A DNA stretch of 64,000 nt from Catellatospora sp. KI3 (lineage in GTDB: Bacteria; Actinomycetota; Actinomycetes; Mycobacteriales; Micromonosporaceae), in NCBI RefSeq assembly GCF_029948125.1, contig NZ_JASAMB010000018.1:121307-185306 (forward strand), given 5' to 3'. The position numbers and the translations under genes are program-made. The stretch's first letter is position 1. Each line of letters starts with the position of its first letter. Shown here one piece after another: positions 8,710 to 17,058 of the stretch. The notes beneath the pieces were generated by a model. It searched no databases and was not told the origin of the DNA. It saw only the letters and a program-made list of their open reading frames with translations.

Positions 8710-9438
8710 TCAGGGTGCGGGGCGGGCGTGGGCGGCCGCGAGTCGGGCGGCGAGGAGGCCTGGGGCCTCGGCCAGCGAGGGGCCGTACCAGGTGAGGTGG
8801 CGGCCGCTGACCAGGGCGTAGGGCAGGCCGGGGAACGACTCGGGGCCGTCGTCGTCGGTGAACAGGTAGGGCTCGTCGGGGAGCACCACCAGGTCGGCGC
8901 CCTGTTCGCGGAGTTCGGCGAGGGTGGGGCGGGGGTAGCGGTCGGGGTCGGCGGCGTAGGCGTTGGTGACGCCGAGGCGGCGCAGGACGTCGCCGGCGAA
9001 GGTGCCGCCGCCGAGCACGATCCAGGGGCGGCGCCATACCGGGATGATCGCCCGGCGGGCGGGTGGGGGCGTGACGGCGGCCCAGGCGGCGCGGGCGTCG
9101 GCCAGCCAGCCGGGTTCGGCGGGCGCGCCGAGGGCGGTGAGCATGGCGCCCAGGTCGGTGAGGGCCTCGTCGACGGTACGCGGGAAGGTCACGAACAGCT
9201 CGACCCCCGCGGCCCGAAGCGCGTCGGCGTCCTCGACCCGGTTCTCCTCCATGTTGACCAGCACCACGTCGGGGCGCAGCGCCAGCACCCGGTCGAGGTC
9301 GGGGTACTTGGTGCCGCCGACGCGGGTGACGGCCAGGTCGGCCGGGTGGGTGCACCAGTCGGTGGCCCCGACCAGGCCGTCGGGCAGGGTGGCGGCCACG
9401 GCCTCGGTCAGCGACGGCACCAGCGACACGATCCGCAC
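8710..9438 (-). CDS. BtuF-like helical-backbone metal/corrinoid-binding protein without signal peptide
   Basis: 242-aa protein with the periplasmic-binding fold of BtuF/FhuD-type receptors: it starts directly with RIVSLVPSLTEAVAATLP, has a GATDWCTHP ligand-loop segment, VGGTKYPDLDRVLALRPDVV, and ends with a DLVVLPDEPYLF...GRHLTWYG lobe. Unlike transporter receptors it has no signal or lipobox, and no ABC permease or ATPase is adjacent, so it is predicted to be cytosolic. Such orphan forms are common in actinomycetes and usually named 'cobalamin-binding protein', but the ligand is not proven. GTG start; TAGCGT lies six bases upstream with no Shine-Dalgarno, suggesting a leaderless mRNA. Confidence 0.75.
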   Translation of the reverse strand: MRIVSLVPSLTEAVAATLPDGLVGATDWCTHPADLAVTRVGGTKYPDLDRVLALRPDVVLVNMEENRVEDADALRAAGVELFVTFPRTVDEALTDLGAMLTALGAPAEPGWLADARAAWAAVTPPPARRAIIPVWRRPWIVLGGGTFAGDVLRRLGVTNAYAADPDRYPRPTLAELREQGADLVVLPDEPYLFTDDDGPESFPGLPYALVSGRHLTWYGPSLAEAPGLLAARLAAAHARPAP

Positions 9439-9486
9439 CCCGCCACGCTACGCGCCCCCGCCTCGCGCCGCCTGCGGCAGGCGGCG

Positions 9487-9539
9487 TTAGGAAGGGGCCC
9501 TTCACCTACGGAAAGCGATAAGAAGGGGCCCTTCCTTAC
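9487..9539. repeat. Dispersed hairpin repeat, family A, copy 2
   Basis: Two GAAGGGGCCCTTC arms with spacer ACCTACGGAAAGCGATAA. It ends at the stop codon of the downstream GGDEF/EAL gene and lies between two minus-strand genes. It could terminate the GGDEF/EAL transcript. Confidence 0.88.
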
Positions 9540-12500
9540 TACTTCAGTTCGGTGAGGAGCCAGGCGGTGGTCTCGGGGGCGGGCAGGGGTTTGCTGAACA
9601 GGTAGCCCTGGCCGAAGCCGCAGCCGATGTCGCGCAGGATCTCGCGCTGCTGCTCGGTCTCGATGCCTTCGGCGATGACCTCCAGCCCGAGCGTCCCGGC
9701 GAGCCGGACGATGCCCTCGACCAGGGCGCGCTGCTGCGGTGACGTCTCGATGGCACCGACGAACGACTTGTCCAGTTTGACCACGTCGAGGGATACCTGG
9801 CGCAGGTAGCTGAGCGAGGAGTAGCCGGTGCCGAAGTCGTCGATGGCCACCCGTACGCCCGCTTCGCGCAGTTCGGCCAGGTCGGCCCAGACTTCCTCGT
9901 CGTCGTGCAGCAGCAGCGTCTCGACGATCTCCAGCATCAGCCGGTGCGGCGGCAGGCCCGCGTCGTCGAGCTGGCGCAGCAGGTCGGCGACGACGCCGGG
10001 GGTGCGGAACTGGCGGGCGGAGACGTTGATGCTGACGTACGGCCCGACCCCGACCCGGGTCGGCCACAGCGCCGCGGCGGTCAGCGCCTGGCGGACCACC
10101 TGAGCACCGATCGGCACGATCAGGCCGGACTCCTCGGCCACTCCGATGAACTCGTCCGGGGCGAGGGTGCCCCGGGCCGGGTGCTCCCAGCGCACCAGCG
10201 CCTCCAGGCCGACGGTCTGCCCGCCGTCGAGCCCGACCACCGGCTGGTAGCGCAGGCTGAACTCCTGCTCGGCCACGGCCCGGTCCAGGTCGGCGCGCAG
10301 TTGCAGGCGCTCGATCAGTGCCTCGTGCAGCGCGGGCTGGTAGCGGCGCCACTGGCCCTTGCCCGCGCCCTTGGCGGCGTAGAGCGCCAGGTCGGCGTGG
10401 CGCAGCAGCTCGTCGCCGTCGTCGGCGTGCCGGGTGGTGGCGACGCCGACGCTGGCCTCGGCGGGCACCAGGTGGTCGCCGATCGGGACCGGCATCGACA
10501 GCGCCCGGACCACCCGCTCGGCGACGCCCTCGATCGCGGCGGTGTCGGCGGCGTCCTCGATCAGTGCCGCGAACTCGTCGCCGCCCAGGCGGGCGGCGGT
10601 GTCGTGCGGGCGCAGCACGCCGCGCAGCCGCTCGGCGACCTCCGCGAGCAGCTGGTCGCCGACGGGGTGGCCGAGGGTGTCGTTGACGTCCTTGAAGTCG
10701 TCGAGGTCGATGAACAGGACGCCCGCGATGGTGCTGCTGCGCCGGGCCCGGTCGACGGCGAGCGTCACCCGGTCGACGAACAGCGCCCGGTTGGCCAGGC
10801 TGGTGAGCGAGTCGTGGAAGGCCCGGTGGGTGAGTTCGCGCTCCAGGCGGCGGCGCTGGGTGACGTCGCGCAGGGTGACCACGAGGCCGCCCACGGTCGG
10901 GTCGTCGCGCAGGTCCCGGGTGGAGACCTCGACCTGGATGCGGCGTTCACCGACGCCGCACACGGTCCAGTCGGTGGTCTCGCCGCGCCGTTCGCAGCGG
11001 GCCCGCCGCAGGTAGGCCGCGCTGCGCTCGCGCTCCTCGGGCGCGACCAGGTCGAGCAGGTCGGTGCCCTCCAGCTGGTCGCGGCCGAACATGGCCATGG
11101 CCGAGGGGCTGCTGTACCGGATCTCGTTGCCCGACTCGACGATCATGATCACGTCGGCCGTGTTGTGCACCAGTGCCCGGAAGTACGCCTCGCTGTCGCG
11201 CCGGTTGATCTCGTCGTTGGCGGTGATCCGGGCCAGGGCCAGCGCGGCCTGCAGCGCCAGCACCTCGATCGAGCCCTGCAGCGTACGCAGCGTGCTCTCT
11301 TCGGCGGCGACCAGCAGCGTGCCGATGCGGCGCCCGCCCGCGGCGCCGTCGGCCGGGGCCAGCGGGCAGCTGAGCGCCACGTCGAATCCGGCCAGCTCGC
11401 GCGCGTCCGGCTCGGGCAGGTCGCCGATGTGGCAGAGCCGGGTCGTACTCGGGAGCCCGGCGTCGGCCGAACCGACCGGGACGGGCTGGTCCGCCTGGTT
11501 CAGGGAGAGGACCACCCGGTGGTCGGCGTCCCGCGGCATCAGCCCGGTCGCGGCCCGCCGCACGGCGTCGGACACCTGGGCGGTATCGGTCGAGCCGACC
11601 AGCTCCACCCCGGCCTCGCGCAGCATCCGCTCCCGGGTCAGCGACTGCGTGTGGCTGCGCATCGCGTCGATCAGCCGCACCAGGACCAGCACGAACATGG
11701 CCACGGTCAGGATCGCGATGATCTCGCCGTTGTCGACGGGACCGCGCAGCCCCTCGACCAGCAGCAGCGCGGGCGGCGCGAGCGAGGAGAGGGCGAGGAT
11801 GACCACCCGCCGCCCGCTCAGCTCGTTGGACTGCAGCGAGCGGGGCTCGGTCAGCCACACCATCTGCGGCTGGAGCGCGGCCAGGCCCCAGCCCCAGTAG
11901 AGCAGCATCCACCCCACGTCGAGCTGGCCGCCGATGTGCCAGAAGCCGTCCAGGCGGGCGAACAGGTGCAGCATGTCGCTGACGAACATGCCCGCACCGC
12001 CGATCGCGAGCAGGACCACCGGCGCGCTCCACCGCGACACCACCACGATGCGCAGCACCATGCTGAGCAGCACCAGATCGGCCAGGGGATACGCGATGGT
12101 GGTGATCTGGTCCAGCGGGCTGAGACCGGGGGTGTCGAAGCGGGGCTCGATGACGATCACCCAGGCCAGCAGTCCGACGCCGAGCAGGAGGGTGAGCGCG
12201 TCCAGCACCCCGGCCCGGTCCCTGATCGCCGAGCCGGAGCTGGCCAGGCCCATCAGACCCATGCTCATCACGATGAACATGACCAGGTAGCACAGGTCGA
12301 CGAGGAAGGGCACGTGGTACGGGGTGGCCGCGTTGCGGTTTATCAGCGCCGAGGCGGCGTCGCCGACCACGAAGAGGAGCAGCGCGAGGGCGAGCAGGTG
12401 CCATGGGCGCGCGCGTCTGGGGCGGTTGCGGCGGATGCCCAGCTCGATCGCCAGGACGCCGCTGATCCCCAGTACGGCCCACAGCCACACCTGGACCGGT

Positions 12501-12574
12501 GCGATGGCGTAGTAGAGCACGCCAACCAGCACCATCCAGGCCGTGAATAGCGCCGAAACGGTGCGAGACGACAC
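9539..12574 (-). CDS. Membrane GGDEF-EAL cyclic-di-GMP enzyme with GAF-like and PAS domains
   Basis: 1011-aa protein for c-di-GMP turnover. Residues about 5-315 hold roughly nine or ten hydrophobic segments. A GAF-like region follows (about 320-455), then PAS (about 465-575, SEAYFRALVHNTADVIMIVE), GGDEF (about 590-745) and EAL (about 765-1005). GGDEF is intact (RLGGDEFAALIED), with an I-site RPHD five residues before it, so product inhibition is expected. EAL carries EALVRWEHP, IDDFGTGYSS, KLDKSF and AEGIET, so the phosphodiesterase also looks active. The net direction cannot be told. The start is GTG at 12574, four bases after GGAGGGGA. It is a single gene with no partner beside it. Confidence 0.93.
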   Translation of the reverse strand: MSSRTVSALFTAWMVLVGVLYYAIAPVQVWLWAVLGISGVLAIELGIRRNRPRRARPWHLLALALLLFVVGDAASALINRNAATPYHVPFLVDLCYLVMFIVMSMGLMGLASSGSAIRDRAGVLDALTLLLGVGLLAWVIVIEPRFDTPGLSPLDQITTIAYPLADLVLLSMVLRIVVVSRWSAPVVLLAIGGAGMFVSDMLHLFARLDGFWHIGGQLDVGWMLLYWGWGLAALQPQMVWLTEPRSLQSNELSGRRVVILALSSLAPPALLLVEGLRGPVDNGEIIAILTVAMFVLVLVRLIDAMRSHTQSLTRERMLREAGVELVGSTDTAQVSDAVRRAATGLMPRDADHRVVLSLNQADQPVPVGSADAGLPSTTRLCHIGDLPEPDARELAGFDVALSCPLAPADGAAGGRRIGTLLVAAEESTLRTLQGSIEVLALQAALALARITANDEINRRDSEAYFRALVHNTADVIMIVESGNEIRYSSPSAMAMFGRDQLEGTDLLDLVAPEERERSAAYLRRARCERRGETTDWTVCGVGERRIQVEVSTRDLRDDPTVGGLVVTLRDVTQRRRLERELTHRAFHDSLTSLANRALFVDRVTLAVDRARRSSTIAGVLFIDLDDFKDVNDTLGHPVGDQLLAEVAERLRGVLRPHDTAARLGGDEFAALIEDAADTAAIEGVAERVVRALSMPVPIGDHLVPAEASVGVATTRHADDGDELLRHADLALYAAKGAGKGQWRRYQPALHEALIERLQLRADLDRAVAEQEFSLRYQPVVGLDGGQTVGLEALVRWEHPARGTLAPDEFIGVAEESGLIVPIGAQVVRQALTAAALWPTRVGVGPYVSINVSARQFRTPGVVADLLRQLDDAGLPPHRLMLEIVETLLLHDDEEVWADLAELREAGVRVAIDDFGTGYSSLSYLRQVSLDVVKLDKSFVGAIETSPQQRALVEGIVRLAGTLGLEVIAEGIETEQQREILRDIGCGFGQGYLFSKPLPAPETTAWLLTELK

Positions 12575-12825
12575 AATCCCCTCCGGATAACACTATTACC
12601 TGCCCGGCCGGGCGTCGCTCGAATGCGCTTTTGAGCGGCCCCGCCGCGACGCGGTAGTCTGACCGCCTGTCCTGGCACCGAGCCCCGTTCACGTACCGCC
12701 TGCCAACCGTCGCGCACCCCGACTCCGCCAGTGGCCCCACCACCTGGCCCGCTCCCCCGGCCGCCGCCCCCGGCGGCCCGGACGGCACCGGCGGAGTCCG
12801 CGCGGCACCGACGGAAGGAACCCCC
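12575..12825. other. Divergent intergenic region
   Basis: 250 bases between the GGDEF/EAL gene and the coiled-coil secreted protein gene. AT-rich bases near 12585-12600 probably hold the minus-strand promoter. I looked for a ydaO/c-di-AMP riboswitch, common before actinobacterial cell-wall enzymes, and did not find its conserved blocks. A ribosome-binding site GGAAGGA lies at 12813-12819. Confidence 0.4.
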
Positions 12826-13878
12826 GTGACCCCCATCGCGCCCCGGCGGCCGAGACGGCGTGGCACTACGGCCGCGCTGCTGCTGGCCGTCGTGACCCTG
12901 CTGCTGACCGGGCTGGCCCCGGCCGCGCCCGCGCTGGCCGAGCCGCCGAACGAGGGCAGCAACGCCAAGCTGGCCAAGCTGCGCGCGAACCTCGACAGCC
13001 TGGCCAAGGGCTACCTGGAGGCGCAGGCGACGCTGGAGGCCTCGCAGGCCCGGCAGAAGGCGCTCAACGCCGAACTGGCCGCCGCCGAGGCCGACCTGGT
13101 CGGGCTCAAGAAGCTCGTCGGGGCGTACGCGGCGGAGGCGTACAAGACCAGCCGGCTCGGCGTCATCAGCCTCATGATCAGCGGCGGCGAGCCCGGTTCG
13201 CTGCTCCAGCGGGCCAGCGCGATGGACCGGCTCACCGAGCGCGACCAGAGCCGCCTGGCCACGCTGACCCAGCGCCAGCGCGAGATCAACGACGCCAGGG
13301 CCACGCTCGCAGCCGAGATCAAGACCGAGCAGGCCGCGCTCGCCGACATGGACAAGCGCAAGAAGGCGGTGGAGAAGGAGCTGCGGGCGGCCGTGGGCGG
13401 CGGCGGCACCACCGGGTACATCAACCCGAACTCGCCGCTGGCCAAGCCCGCCCCGCGCAACTCCGACGGGTCGTGGCCCAAGGAGACGTGCAGCATCAAC
13501 GACCCGACCACGAGCGGCTGCATCACCCCGCGCACGCTGTGGGCGATGAACCAGGCCAAGGCCGCCGGGTTCAACCACTACGTCTCCTGCCACCGCAGCG
13601 GCGGCGACGGCGAGCACCCGAAGGGGCGCGCCTGCGACTTCGCCGCCGGGGTCAGCGGGTTCGAGAACCGGTCCGCCAGCGGCGCCAACCGCACCTACGG
13701 CAACGAGCTGGCCTCGTTCTACATCAAGAACGCCGGCCGCCTCGGCATCATGTACGTGATCTGGTACTGCAAGATCTGGGTCAACGGCGCCTGGAAGTCG
13801 TACAGCTCCGCGGGCTCCAACTGCGGCGACTCCCCCGCGGGCGACCACACCAACCACGTACACGTCTCGGTGTTGTAG
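12826..13878 (+). CDS. Secreted coiled-coil protein with C-terminal M15/ARB_07466-like domain
   Basis: 350-aa exported protein. Residues 1-39 form a basic signal ending near PALAEPP. Residues about 45-190 are a long Ala/Leu/Glu-rich coiled coil like those that precede cell-wall hydrolase domains (RipC-type). The C-terminal domain, about 225-350, has conserved Cys and the pattern HPKGRACDF ... HTNHVHVSVL. These His/Asp positions parallel the zinc ligands of M15 peptidases, so peptidoglycan binding or cleavage is likely but unproven. The GTG start follows GGAAGGA by six bases. Confidence 0.8.
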   Translation: MTPIAPRRPRRRGTTAALLLAVVTLLLTGLAPAAPALAEPPNEGSNAKLAKLRANLDSLAKGYLEAQATLEASQARQKALNAELAAAEADLVGLKKLVGAYAAEAYKTSRLGVISLMISGGEPGSLLQRASAMDRLTERDQSRLATLTQRQREINDARATLAAEIKTEQAALADMDKRKKAVEKELRAAVGGGGTTGYINPNSPLAKPAPRNSDGSWPKETCSINDPTTSGCITPRTLWAMNQAKAAGFNHYVSCHRSGGDGEHPKGRACDFAAGVSGFENRSASGANRTYGNELASFYIKNAGRLGIMYVIWYCKIWVNGAWKSYSSAGSNCGDSPAGDHTNHVHVSVL

Positions 13879-13905
13879 GAGTGCGCGGCGGGGCATAGTG
13901 ACTCT

Positions 13906-14109
13906 ATGACCGATGTCGGGAACCCGCCGCAGTACTTCTGGTGCGTAGCGCACCACCGCGTCGAGACGGGCAAGGACCGCTGCCCCGCCAAGAACCTGCT
14001 CGGCCCGTACGGTACGGCCGCCGAGGCCGAGCAGGCGCTCCAGCGCGTGCAGGAGCGCAACGAGCAGTGGGATGAGGACGACGCCCGCTGGAGCGGGCAG
14101 CAGCCCTGA
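13906..14109 (+). CDS. Conserved small actinobacterial protein, function unknown
   Basis: 67 aa, acidic, with a Trp-Cys-containing N-terminus (PQYFWCVAHHRVETGKDRC) and a Glu/Gln-rich helical C-terminus (EAEQALQRVQERNEQWDEDD). The pattern of a 'YFWC..HHRVE....C...LGPY.T..EA' core looks like a conserved actinobacterial family, possibly metal-binding through Cys and His. It has no Shine-Dalgarno; CATAGT lies six bases before ATG, pointing to a leaderless mRNA. It converges with the MaoC gene, with one base between the stops. Confidence 0.72.
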   Translation: MTDVGNPPQYFWCVAHHRVETGKDRCPAKNLLGPYGTAAEAEQALQRVQERNEQWDEDDARWSGQQP

Positions 14110-14110
14110 G

Positions 14111-14608
14111 CTAGGCCGCCGGCTGGGGCACCGGATCCGCGGCGGTCTGGCGCAGCAGGATGGTCAGGTCGGCGGTGGCCGCCTTCTTCTGCCGGCCCGC
14201 GTGCTCCAGCTCCCACACCAGCTTCACCACGACCTCGTGGTAGCCCCGCGGGCGGGTGCGGGCCGACAGCAGGTCGGCCCCCATCCGCACCTTCGCGCCG
14301 ACCGGGACCGGCGCGCGCAGGCGCAGGTTGTCCATGCCCTGGTTGACGGTCATGTCGACGCCGTCCACGCGCCAGATCTCGGCGAGCAGGGTCGGCGTCA
14401 GCGACATGGTGAGGAAGCCGTGCGCGATGGTCTGCCCGTACGGCCCGGCGGCGGCGCGCTCCGGGTCGGTGTGGATCCACTGGTGGTCCCAGGTGGCCTC
14501 GGCGAACAGGTCCACCTGCCGCTGCGTGATCTCGTGCCACTCGCTGTGGCCCAGGAACCGCCCCACGACCGAGTCCAGGTCGCGCACATGCGTGATCGTC
14601 ATCGACAC
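14111..14608 (-). CDS. MaoC-like (R)-hydratase/dehydratase
   Basis: 165-aa hot-dog fold protein predicted to hydrate trans-2-enoyl-CoA thioesters. The hydratase-2 motif is visible: ATWDHQWIHTDPERAAAG followed by GQTIAHGFLT, with the catalytic Asp and His present. A single-domain form of normal length. The GTG start at 14608 is preferred because TAGGAT lies exactly six bases before it with no Shine-Dalgarno, the leaderless arrangement seen for several neighbours; ATG at 14602 is the alternative. No fatty-acid genes are adjacent. Confidence 0.88.
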   Translation of the reverse strand: MSMTITHVRDLDSVVGRFLGHSEWHEITQRQVDLFAEATWDHQWIHTDPERAAAGPYGQTIAHGFLTMSLTPTLLAEIWRVDGVDMTVNQGMDNLRLRAPVPVGAKVRMGADLLSARTRPRGYHEVVVKLVWELEHAGRQKKAATADLTILLRQTAADPVPQPAA

Positions 14609-14625
14609 ACGCGCATCCTAGACCG

Positions 14626-14689
14626 GTGCGGTTCCGGGGAAAGTGCTGGAATCTTGGCCTCGATTCGCGCACTTTCCCCGGAACCGCAC
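14626..14689. repeat. Dispersed hairpin repeat, family B, copy 2
   Basis: Outer arms 14626-14646 and 14669-14689 are perfectly complementary over 21 bases; this copy has compensatory changes (GGTTCCGG instead of AGTTTCGG) on both arms. The inner GAATC/GATTC stem is kept, with loop TTGGCCTC. The compensatory changes show that pairing itself is maintained. It sits just upstream of the MaoC start, after the end of the expansin gene. Confidence 0.95.
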
Positions 14690-14696
14690 GAACACG

Positions 14697-16067
14697 CTAC
14701 GGGGAGGTGCAGGTGAGGGGGACGGTGAAGGGGGTGCCGCTCGCCGTGAAGCCGAACGTGGTGGAGCCGCGCGCGTTCAGGCTGCCGTTGTAGGTCGCGT
14801 TCTTGACGGTCGCGGTCGAGCCGCTGACCGTCAGCACGCCGTTCCACAGCTGCGTGATCGACGCCCCGGCCGGGAGCGTGAACCTGACCGTCCAGGCGCT
14901 GATCGGCGCCGCCCCGGCGGTGACGGTGATCTGGCCCTGCCAGCCGCCCTGCCACTGGCTGGACACCGACCCGGTCGCGGTGCATGCGCCGGCCTGGCCC
15001 GACGGGCTGGGCGACGGGCTCGGCGACGCGCTGGGCGACGCGCTCGGGCTCGGGCTCGGCGAAGCACTGGCGCTGGCAGTGGCCGACGGGCTGCCGGAGG
15101 GGCCGCCGCTGGTGGTGTAGGCGACCTCGGTGTACGCCCCCGGGCAGGAGGAACCGCAGGAGGCGGGCAGCGAGAACGTGTACACCCGGCCGTTGTTGAT
15201 CAGGACGTCGTTGGCGTCGCGGACCCGGATCTGGAACTGGGTGCCGCCCGAGGTGACCGGCGCGGTGATGTAGCTCTGGCCCATGTCGCTGTTCATGCTC
15301 GCGGCCTGCCAGGCCCCGTTGGCGAAGTACTCCACCCCGTGGATGCCGTTGGCCAGGTGGTTGACCGCGATCGCGCCCCACCACGACTGGGCGCCGCGCA
15401 TGAACCCGATCTCGATGTCCCCGCTGTAGTTCGGCGCGGGGATGAACTGCCAGGTCATGTGGCGGTTGTTGAAGTGGTTCGGGTACAGGTCGGCCAGCGG
15501 GGCGCCGTTCTTGACGAACCGGTTGAGCGACGCCTTGGCCAGGTCGATGTGGTACGGATCGTCCCGGCACCACGCGTTGGCGTCGCCGCAGCTGTCGGCG
15601 ACCAGCATGTTCAGCACGCCGCCGTTGTAGCCGTCGGCGACGTACGACCCGTTGCGGCAGAACGCCTGGCCGGGCGCCCCGTCGTTGATACCGGTGCAGT
15701 AGTCGCCGACGGTGACCTGCACCCAGCGGCCGCAGTTGCGCCCGTTGTCCCAGGCCCCGACCTTCGTCCCGGCCGGCACGGGCCGCGTCGAGTAGGCGTA
15801 GTCGCCGGGGGTGTTGAACACGTTGAGCGCGATGAAGTCCTGGCTGTCGAGGTCGGCCTGCGGCAACCCGCAGCCGCCGTAGGGTGCGCCGAGCGCGTCG
15901 AACCAGGTGGTGTTGCCGGTGACCGGCGTGGTCACGGTGAGGGCAGCCGCGGGCAGGCGCGGCAGCATCAGCACGGCCAGGGCCAGCGCCGACAGCGCGG
16001 CCAGCACCGCCGCGCGCAGGCGCAGCGCACGGGCGCGGCGGGTCGGGGACAGGGGTCCGGTAGTCAT
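14697..16067 (-). CDS. Secreted expansin-like protein with C-terminal CBM2
   Basis: 456-aa exported protein. A basic signal with a long hydrophobic run occupies residues 1-42. The next part (about 45-140) is a Cys-rich double-psi beta-barrel like expansins and EXLX1 domain 1 (TTWFDALGAPYGGCGLPQ, KVGAWDNGRNCGRWVQVTVG, GAPGQAFCRNGSYV). A second beta domain with Trp (MTWQFIPAPNYSGDIEIGF) follows. A Ser/Pro/Ala linker (about 325-355) leads to a CBM2 cellulose-binding module at the end (GSVSSQWQGGWQGQITVTAG, TQLWNGVL, TPFTVPLTC). The role is loosening or binding of plant polysaccharide without hydrolysis. The start is ATG after AAAGGACT. It fits with the CebR-type operator at the window start. Confidence 0.85.
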   Translation of the reverse strand: MTTGPLSPTRRARALRLRAAVLAALSALALAVLMLPRLPAAALTVTTPVTGNTTWFDALGAPYGGCGLPQADLDSQDFIALNVFNTPGDYAYSTRPVPAGTKVGAWDNGRNCGRWVQVTVGDYCTGINDGAPGQAFCRNGSYVADGYNGGVLNMLVADSCGDANAWCRDDPYHIDLAKASLNRFVKNGAPLADLYPNHFNNRHMTWQFIPAPNYSGDIEIGFMRGAQSWWGAIAVNHLANGIHGVEYFANGAWQAASMNSDMGQSYITAPVTSGGTQFQIRVRDANDVLINNGRVYTFSLPASCGSSCPGAYTEVAYTTSGGPSGSPSATASASASPSPSPSASPSASPSPSPSPSGQAGACTATGSVSSQWQGGWQGQITVTAGAAPISAWTVRFTLPAGASITQLWNGVLTVSGSTATVKNATYNGSLNARGSTTFGFTASGTPFTVPLTCTSP

Positions 16068-16395
16068 GAGCGGGAGTCCTTTCGCACGCCACCGGCGTAC
16101 GGCGCGGTGACGCGGGTCGAAGCTTGGCTGACATGACGTCGTGGTCCGGCCGGGCCTGCCCCACCCTGGCGGCCGTTTCGACGTCGGCTCCCGTCGATAT
16201 GGTCGCACACCGCGCCGGGCGGTCAAGGGCCTGTGTCCGAGCGGTGGAGTGTCAAGCAGCCGAACCGCTTCCACCCCTGCCGACGACGCCACAACCGGCC
16301 GGTGCGCTCTGTCGCAACCGTCGGGCGTATGCGAAGCTGCCCCGAGTTTCCCGCAGCGCTTCACCCCGAAAAGCGCGTTCACTTTGGAGGTCTTC
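16068..16395. other. Divergent intergenic region
   Basis: About 330 bases with the promoters for the expansin gene (minus) and the HhH gene (plus). Open frames cross it, but none has a ribosome-binding site or family resemblance. A clear Shine-Dalgarno TTGGAGG at 16384-16390 belongs to the HhH gene. No inverted repeat that would mark an operator was convincing. Confidence 0.4.
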
Positions 16396-17058
16396 GTGGC
16401 CTGGTTCATCGGCCAGTCGCTCCTCATAATCATCGCGGCCTTCATCCTGGGCCTGCTCGTCGGCTATCTGCTCTGGGCGCGGCGCAAGCCGGAGTCCATT
16501 GAGGAGGTCGTCGACGAGGAGATGGTCGACACGATCACCCTGTCCCGCATCCGCGAGGACGTGGTGGCGATGGAGTCGGCCAAGGCCGACGCCGCGCAGG
16601 CCGCCGCCGAGCAGCCGGTCGTCGCCGCCGCCGAGCCCGCCGCCGAGCCGGACGAGATCGAGGTGCAGCAGCGCCCGGTCACCAAGGTCGCCCCGATCGT
16701 GAAGGCCGCCGTGCCCAAGCAGGTCGAACCGGATGACGCCGCCGACGCCGACATCCCCGTGGCCGCGGCCGTCGCCGTCGCGGTCGACGACACCCCCGCC
16801 GACGACATCGAGCGCATCGAGGGCATCGGCCCGAAGATGAAGGCCGCCCTGAACACCGCCGGCATCCGCACTTACGCCCAGCTCGCCGCCGCCGACGAGA
16901 CCACCCTGCGCACGGCGATCGAGAACGCGGGCATGAAGTTCGCGCCCAGCATCGTGACCTGGGCCGCGCAGGCCCAGCTGCTCGCCGACGGCGACGAGGC
17001 CGGGTTCGAGGACCTGGCCCGCCGCCTGGTCGCCGGGCGCGACACGGGACGGGCCTGA
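16396..17058 (+). CDS. Membrane-anchored helix-hairpin-helix protein
   Basis: 220-aa protein. One N-terminal membrane segment (FIGQSLLIIIAAFILGLLVG, residues about 4-24) ends with RRK, so the rest is cytosolic. A long Ala/Glu/Val-rich acidic linker (about 45-135) leads to a C-terminal helix-hairpin-helix domain (about 140-205: IERIEGIGPKMKAALNTAGI, then TYAQLAAADETTLRTAIE), like the COG3743 'flap endonuclease-like' domain. It has no nuclease residues of its own. GTG at 16396 follows TTGGAGG by five bases. Its stop overlaps the ATG of the OmpA-like gene, so the two are translationally coupled. Confidence 0.85.
   Translation: MAWFIGQSLLIIIAAFILGLLVGYLLWARRKPESIEEVVDEEMVDTITLSRIREDVVAMESAKADAAQAAAEQPVVAAAEPAAEPDEIEVQQRPVTKVAPIVKAAVPKQVEPDDAADADIPVAAAVAVAVDDTPADDIERIEGIGPKMKAALNTAGIRTYAQLAAADETTLRTAIENAGMKFAPSIVTWAAQAQLLADGDEAGFEDLARRLVAGRDTGRA

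Noticed and set aside
9905..12550. Long open frames on the opposite strand of large genes
   Set aside because: They mirror the GC-rich codon pattern of the true gene, lack ribosome-binding sites and have no family resemblance. This applies across the window.
12575..12825. ydaO/c-di-AMP riboswitch before the coiled-coil secreted protein
   Set aside because: Such riboswitches precede cell-wall hydrolases in actinobacteria, but the conserved blocks are not present in this region.
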